This document shows positions 61,529-63,249 of a stretch of 63,249 nucleotides of DNA, one piece after another. Position 1 is the first letter of the stretch. Each line of letters opens with the position of its first letter. The stretch is from positions 1 through 63,249 of the forward strand of contig QHYH01000122.1 in NCBI GenBank assembly GCA_003223215.1. Reading direction: 5' to 3'. A program made the translations under genes and the position numbers. Source of the stretch: Acidobacteriota bacterium. Its GTDB lineage: Bacteria; Acidobacteriota; Terriglobia; Acidiferrales; UBA7541. A model generated the notes under the pieces. That model did no database searches. It saw only the letters and a program-made list of their open reading frames with translations, and was not told the DNA's origin.

Positions 61529-61782
61529 GAGGTCGACCCGATGACTGGAACTTTGAACGCAACGACGGTACGCGCCAATGCCACAGCATTATTGAGCACC
61601 ACTTGCCGCGGGACGGACTCGACACCGAATCCAAGCCCCGCCTGAAAATCAACCAGCAACATCGGGCATCCTTCTGGTTTCGAAAGCGTGTCGGGTTGCA
61701 GCCATTCAGATTGTCCCTGGAATTTCTCACCAGCACAGAGCGCCCCGACAGACTTGCTATCGAGCTTTGGGCGCGATGGCAA
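61522..61782 (-). pseudogene. isochorismatase-like hydrolase, cut by repeat fragment C
   Basis: On the minus strand the frame reads MLLVDFQAGLGFGVESVPRQ, then VVLNNAVALARTVVAFKVPV and IGSTSF before a stop supplied by the repeat. This is the N-terminal part of an isochorismatase-family hydrolase (catalytic Asp in VDFQAGL). The remaining 100 or more residues with the Lys and Cys of the triad are gone. The TTG at 61782 is only a formal start. Confidence 0.65.
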
Positions 61783-61869
61783 AGCAAGTTTTTGCTACTC
61801 TACCTATGGACAACGTCATTTTGCCGCGTAACCGTGGAACAAACGGCGCTAGGCTGAGACTAGGAATCA

Positions 61870-62694
61870 ATGAACAACCCTGATAGAGAGCAGCAAAAGC
61901 GGGTCAACGATTATTTCCAGTCAACGTTAGCCTACTGGGATGAGATTTACCGCGAAGGCGGAGTGTACCAGACCATTTACCAGCGGCGCCGCACCGTCGC
62001 CCTTTCTCTGGTAGATAAGCTCGCGCTGCCGGCGGGATCACGCGTGCTGGAGGTAGGATGCGCGCATGGCCTGACCACGGTTGCACTGGCCGAGCGTGGT
62101 TTCTCCGTGGAAGCGGTTGATGCCGTGCCAGAGATGATTTCGGCGGCGCGGATTCGGGCCCAAGAGTCGGGGTTGGCACAACGAATGTCGTTCCAGGTTG
62201 CCGACATACAGAATCTTCCTTTTGAAGCTGGCAGGTTCAATCTTGTTCTTGTCATCGGTGTGACCGAGTGGTTGCGGTCTTTGGAGCAACCATTGCGGGA
62301 AATAGAACGTGTGCTCAGGCCTGGGGGACATTTAGTCATCGCTGCGGACAATCGATATGCACTGGCCAACATGCTCGATCCCCTGCGCAATCCAGTAGGC
62401 GTCTACCTGAAAGGAATTCTTCAAGCTCTCCTAAAACGTTTTGGATATCGGCGGCGGTCCCCACCCGAAAGAAGTTACTCTATACGGCAGTTCGATTCAT
62501 TCTTGTGCGCTGCAGGTCTGACGAAAGCGGAAGGAAAGACCGTGGGGTTCGGCCCTTTCTCTTTTTGCCGCAGACCCCTGCTGGCCGAAAATACTGGGTT
62601 GAAATTGGATCAATCCTTGCAAAGGCTGGCCGATAGCAGCCTGCCGCTTCTTAGGTCTAGCGGATACGTGTACATCGTCCTCGCAGTGAAGTAA
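61870..62694 (+). CDS. SAM-dependent methyltransferase (class I)
   Basis: A 274-residue methyltransferase. A helical lead (NDYFQSTLAYWDEIYREGGV) precedes motif I RVLEVGCAHGLTTVALAERG, the acidic VEAVDAVPEMISAA, VADIQNLPFEAGRFNLVLVI and the UbiE-like RVLRPGGHLVIAADNRYALA. The C-terminal part (about 180-274) with RRRSPPERSYSIRQFDSFL resembles enzymes methylating polyketide, lipid or sugar substrates; no pathway genes are next to it. Start ATG 61870, without a strong ribosome-binding site. Confidence 0.85.
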   Translation: MNNPDREQQKRVNDYFQSTLAYWDEIYREGGVYQTIYQRRRTVALSLVDKLALPAGSRVLEVGCAHGLTTVALAERGFSVEAVDAVPEMISAARIRAQESGLAQRMSFQVADIQNLPFEAGRFNLVLVIGVTEWLRSLEQPLREIERVLRPGGHLVIAADNRYALANMLDPLRNPVGVYLKGILQALLKRFGYRRRSPPERSYSIRQFDSFLCAAGLTKAEGKTVGFGPFSFCRRPLLAENTGLKLDQSLQRLADSSLPLLRSSGYVYIVLAVK

Positions 62695-63076
62695 TCATGA
62701 TTGGTCGTCAGGCAACTTTAAGACGACTCACTTCTCGGCCCATGTCTCACACTATGTGGGCTGAGAGACCCGATAGATGTCGCTAAGTATCTGCCAGTCA
62801 GAAGGATGGTTGGTAGCGGCGGTAGGAATCGCGGCTAATCCGGCGATTTTGGCGAGTGTCGGGTTAGGTCGGTGCCAATCCGTCCGCCATGGGAGTTCCG
62901 AATTCCGACGCTCGAAGGAACATTACGGAACAATAAAAATCCCCGTCTGCGCTTTCCCATGGCTCTCCGTTCCTGTGCGCTCCGCGTAAGTGCCTGAATT
63001 CCCGCGTCAAGGTGCTCTGTCACAGCCGTGTGAGGCACTGTAACAATAAGGAACGGAAGATCACGCCAAAAAAGCT
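62695..63076. other. intergenic region without recognisable gene
   Basis: About 380 bp. It contains a short hairpin (CTCGGCCCA with TGGGCTGAG, near 62731-62766). Two short frames (62777-62989 plus, 62835-63038 minus) lack ribosome-binding sites and family features. Confidence 0.5.
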
Positions 63077-63107
63077 GTGGGCGTAGTTCAGCTGATGGAG
63101 CGCGATC
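63077..63107 (+). other. tRNA 5'-half-like remnant
   Basis: GTGGGCG-TA-GTTC then AGCTGATG-GAGC resembles the acceptor strand and D arm of a tRNA (Gly-like), with a complete four-pair D stem. No anticodon arm, T arm or acceptor complement follows; the sequence runs directly into the stop of the next minus-strand gene. Confidence 0.35.
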
Positions 63108-63248
63108 TCAGGCGCCCCGGCGACGGAGCTGTTTGAGGGCCTCGCCGCAAAGCGCCATGGCCCGAGTGACACAAGGGTATAGATCGTCGGAGGCGTAGAA
63201 CGCCGCTTCCTCGACGCCGCGAAAGGAAGCGATCCACTGCCTGAAAGT
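63108..63248 (-). CDS. C-terminal part of a gene running off the right edge
   Basis: The minus-strand frame entering from the right edge is open for 46 codons: FRQWIASFRGVEEAAFYASD, then LYPCVTRAMALCGEALKQLR and RRGA before TGA (63110-63108). The composition is protein-like and helical. It is too short to name. The start lies outside the window. Confidence 0.55.
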   Translation of the reverse strand, partial: TFRQWIASFRGVEEAAFYASDDLYPCVTRAMALCGEALKQLRRRGA

Positions 63249-63249
63249 C

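Noticed and set aside
1-63249. CRISPR array, rRNA genes or prophage structural genes
   Set aside because: No regularly spaced direct repeats, rRNA-like sequence or capsid/tail genes were seen anywhere in the window.

Overview
The window looks like a chromosomal stretch of an acidobacterium (Acidobacteriota). The inference rests on three tandem ADOP-type orphan permeases (a family greatly expanded in Acidobacteria), several secreted proteins of acidobacterial type, moderately high G+C, and many decayed mobile-element remnants. No 16S or ribosomal protein gene is present, so the placement stays an inference.

Layout. Positions 1-7851 hold three consecutive MacB/FtsX-type permeases: the first is cut by the window edge and has a short internal deletion, the second carries a one-base frameshift, the third is intact. 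Positions 7868-13270 form an accessory island at a tRNA-Ala(CGC) gene. A leftward operon (RHH protein, tandem-RHH protein, zeta-like P-loop kinase) diverges from a rightward pair homologous to TraK and TraL of IncP plasmids. The gap between them contains an IncP-like nic core and an inverted repeat placed as in RP4 oriT. A tyrosine recombinase abuts the 3' end of the tRNA, and the C-terminal stump of a second integrase lies on the other side. No relaxase is visible. Positions 13346-15869 carry DUF1697, methyltransferase and DHFR-like genes and a regulator stump. Positions 15896-19655 carry an AI-2E family permease, a gene remnant and a truncated three-gene IS21-like element (zinc protein, ParB-like protein, transposase). 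Positions 19741-22317 hold a frameshifted secreted-protein gene and its intact neighbour.

From 22476 the region is mostly core: carboxy-terminal protease, TatA/TatC, a glutaminyl-cyclase-like lipoprotein, NadB, AroB, MenG/UbiE, an NtrB/NtrC-like pair separated by a secreted coiled-coil protein, prepilin peptidase, an alpha/beta hydrolase, an HMGL-type aldolase with an FAH-family hydrolase, two PilZ proteins, an AlaX editing protein, threonine synthase, a Cof-type HAD phosphatase and a lytic transglycosylase. Positions 48259-53818 form a glycolate-to-2-phosphoglycerate salvage set (GlcE, GlcD, glyoxylate reductase, glycerate kinase). The rest holds an M1 aminopeptidase with HEAT repeats, an ACT protein, an atypical SDR, a TPR protein, MsrA, a cytochrome c/copper type II monooxygenase-like fusion and a methyltransferase.

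A dispersed structured repeat of about 200-240 bp occurs at 31841 and 41815, and a 31-bp scrap of it lies at 61498 exactly where an isochorismatase-like gene is broken off. This suggests a small insertion element not linked to any transposase here. The most interesting region is the relaxase-less IncP-type transfer module with its candidate oriT and attached zeta-like kinase operon.
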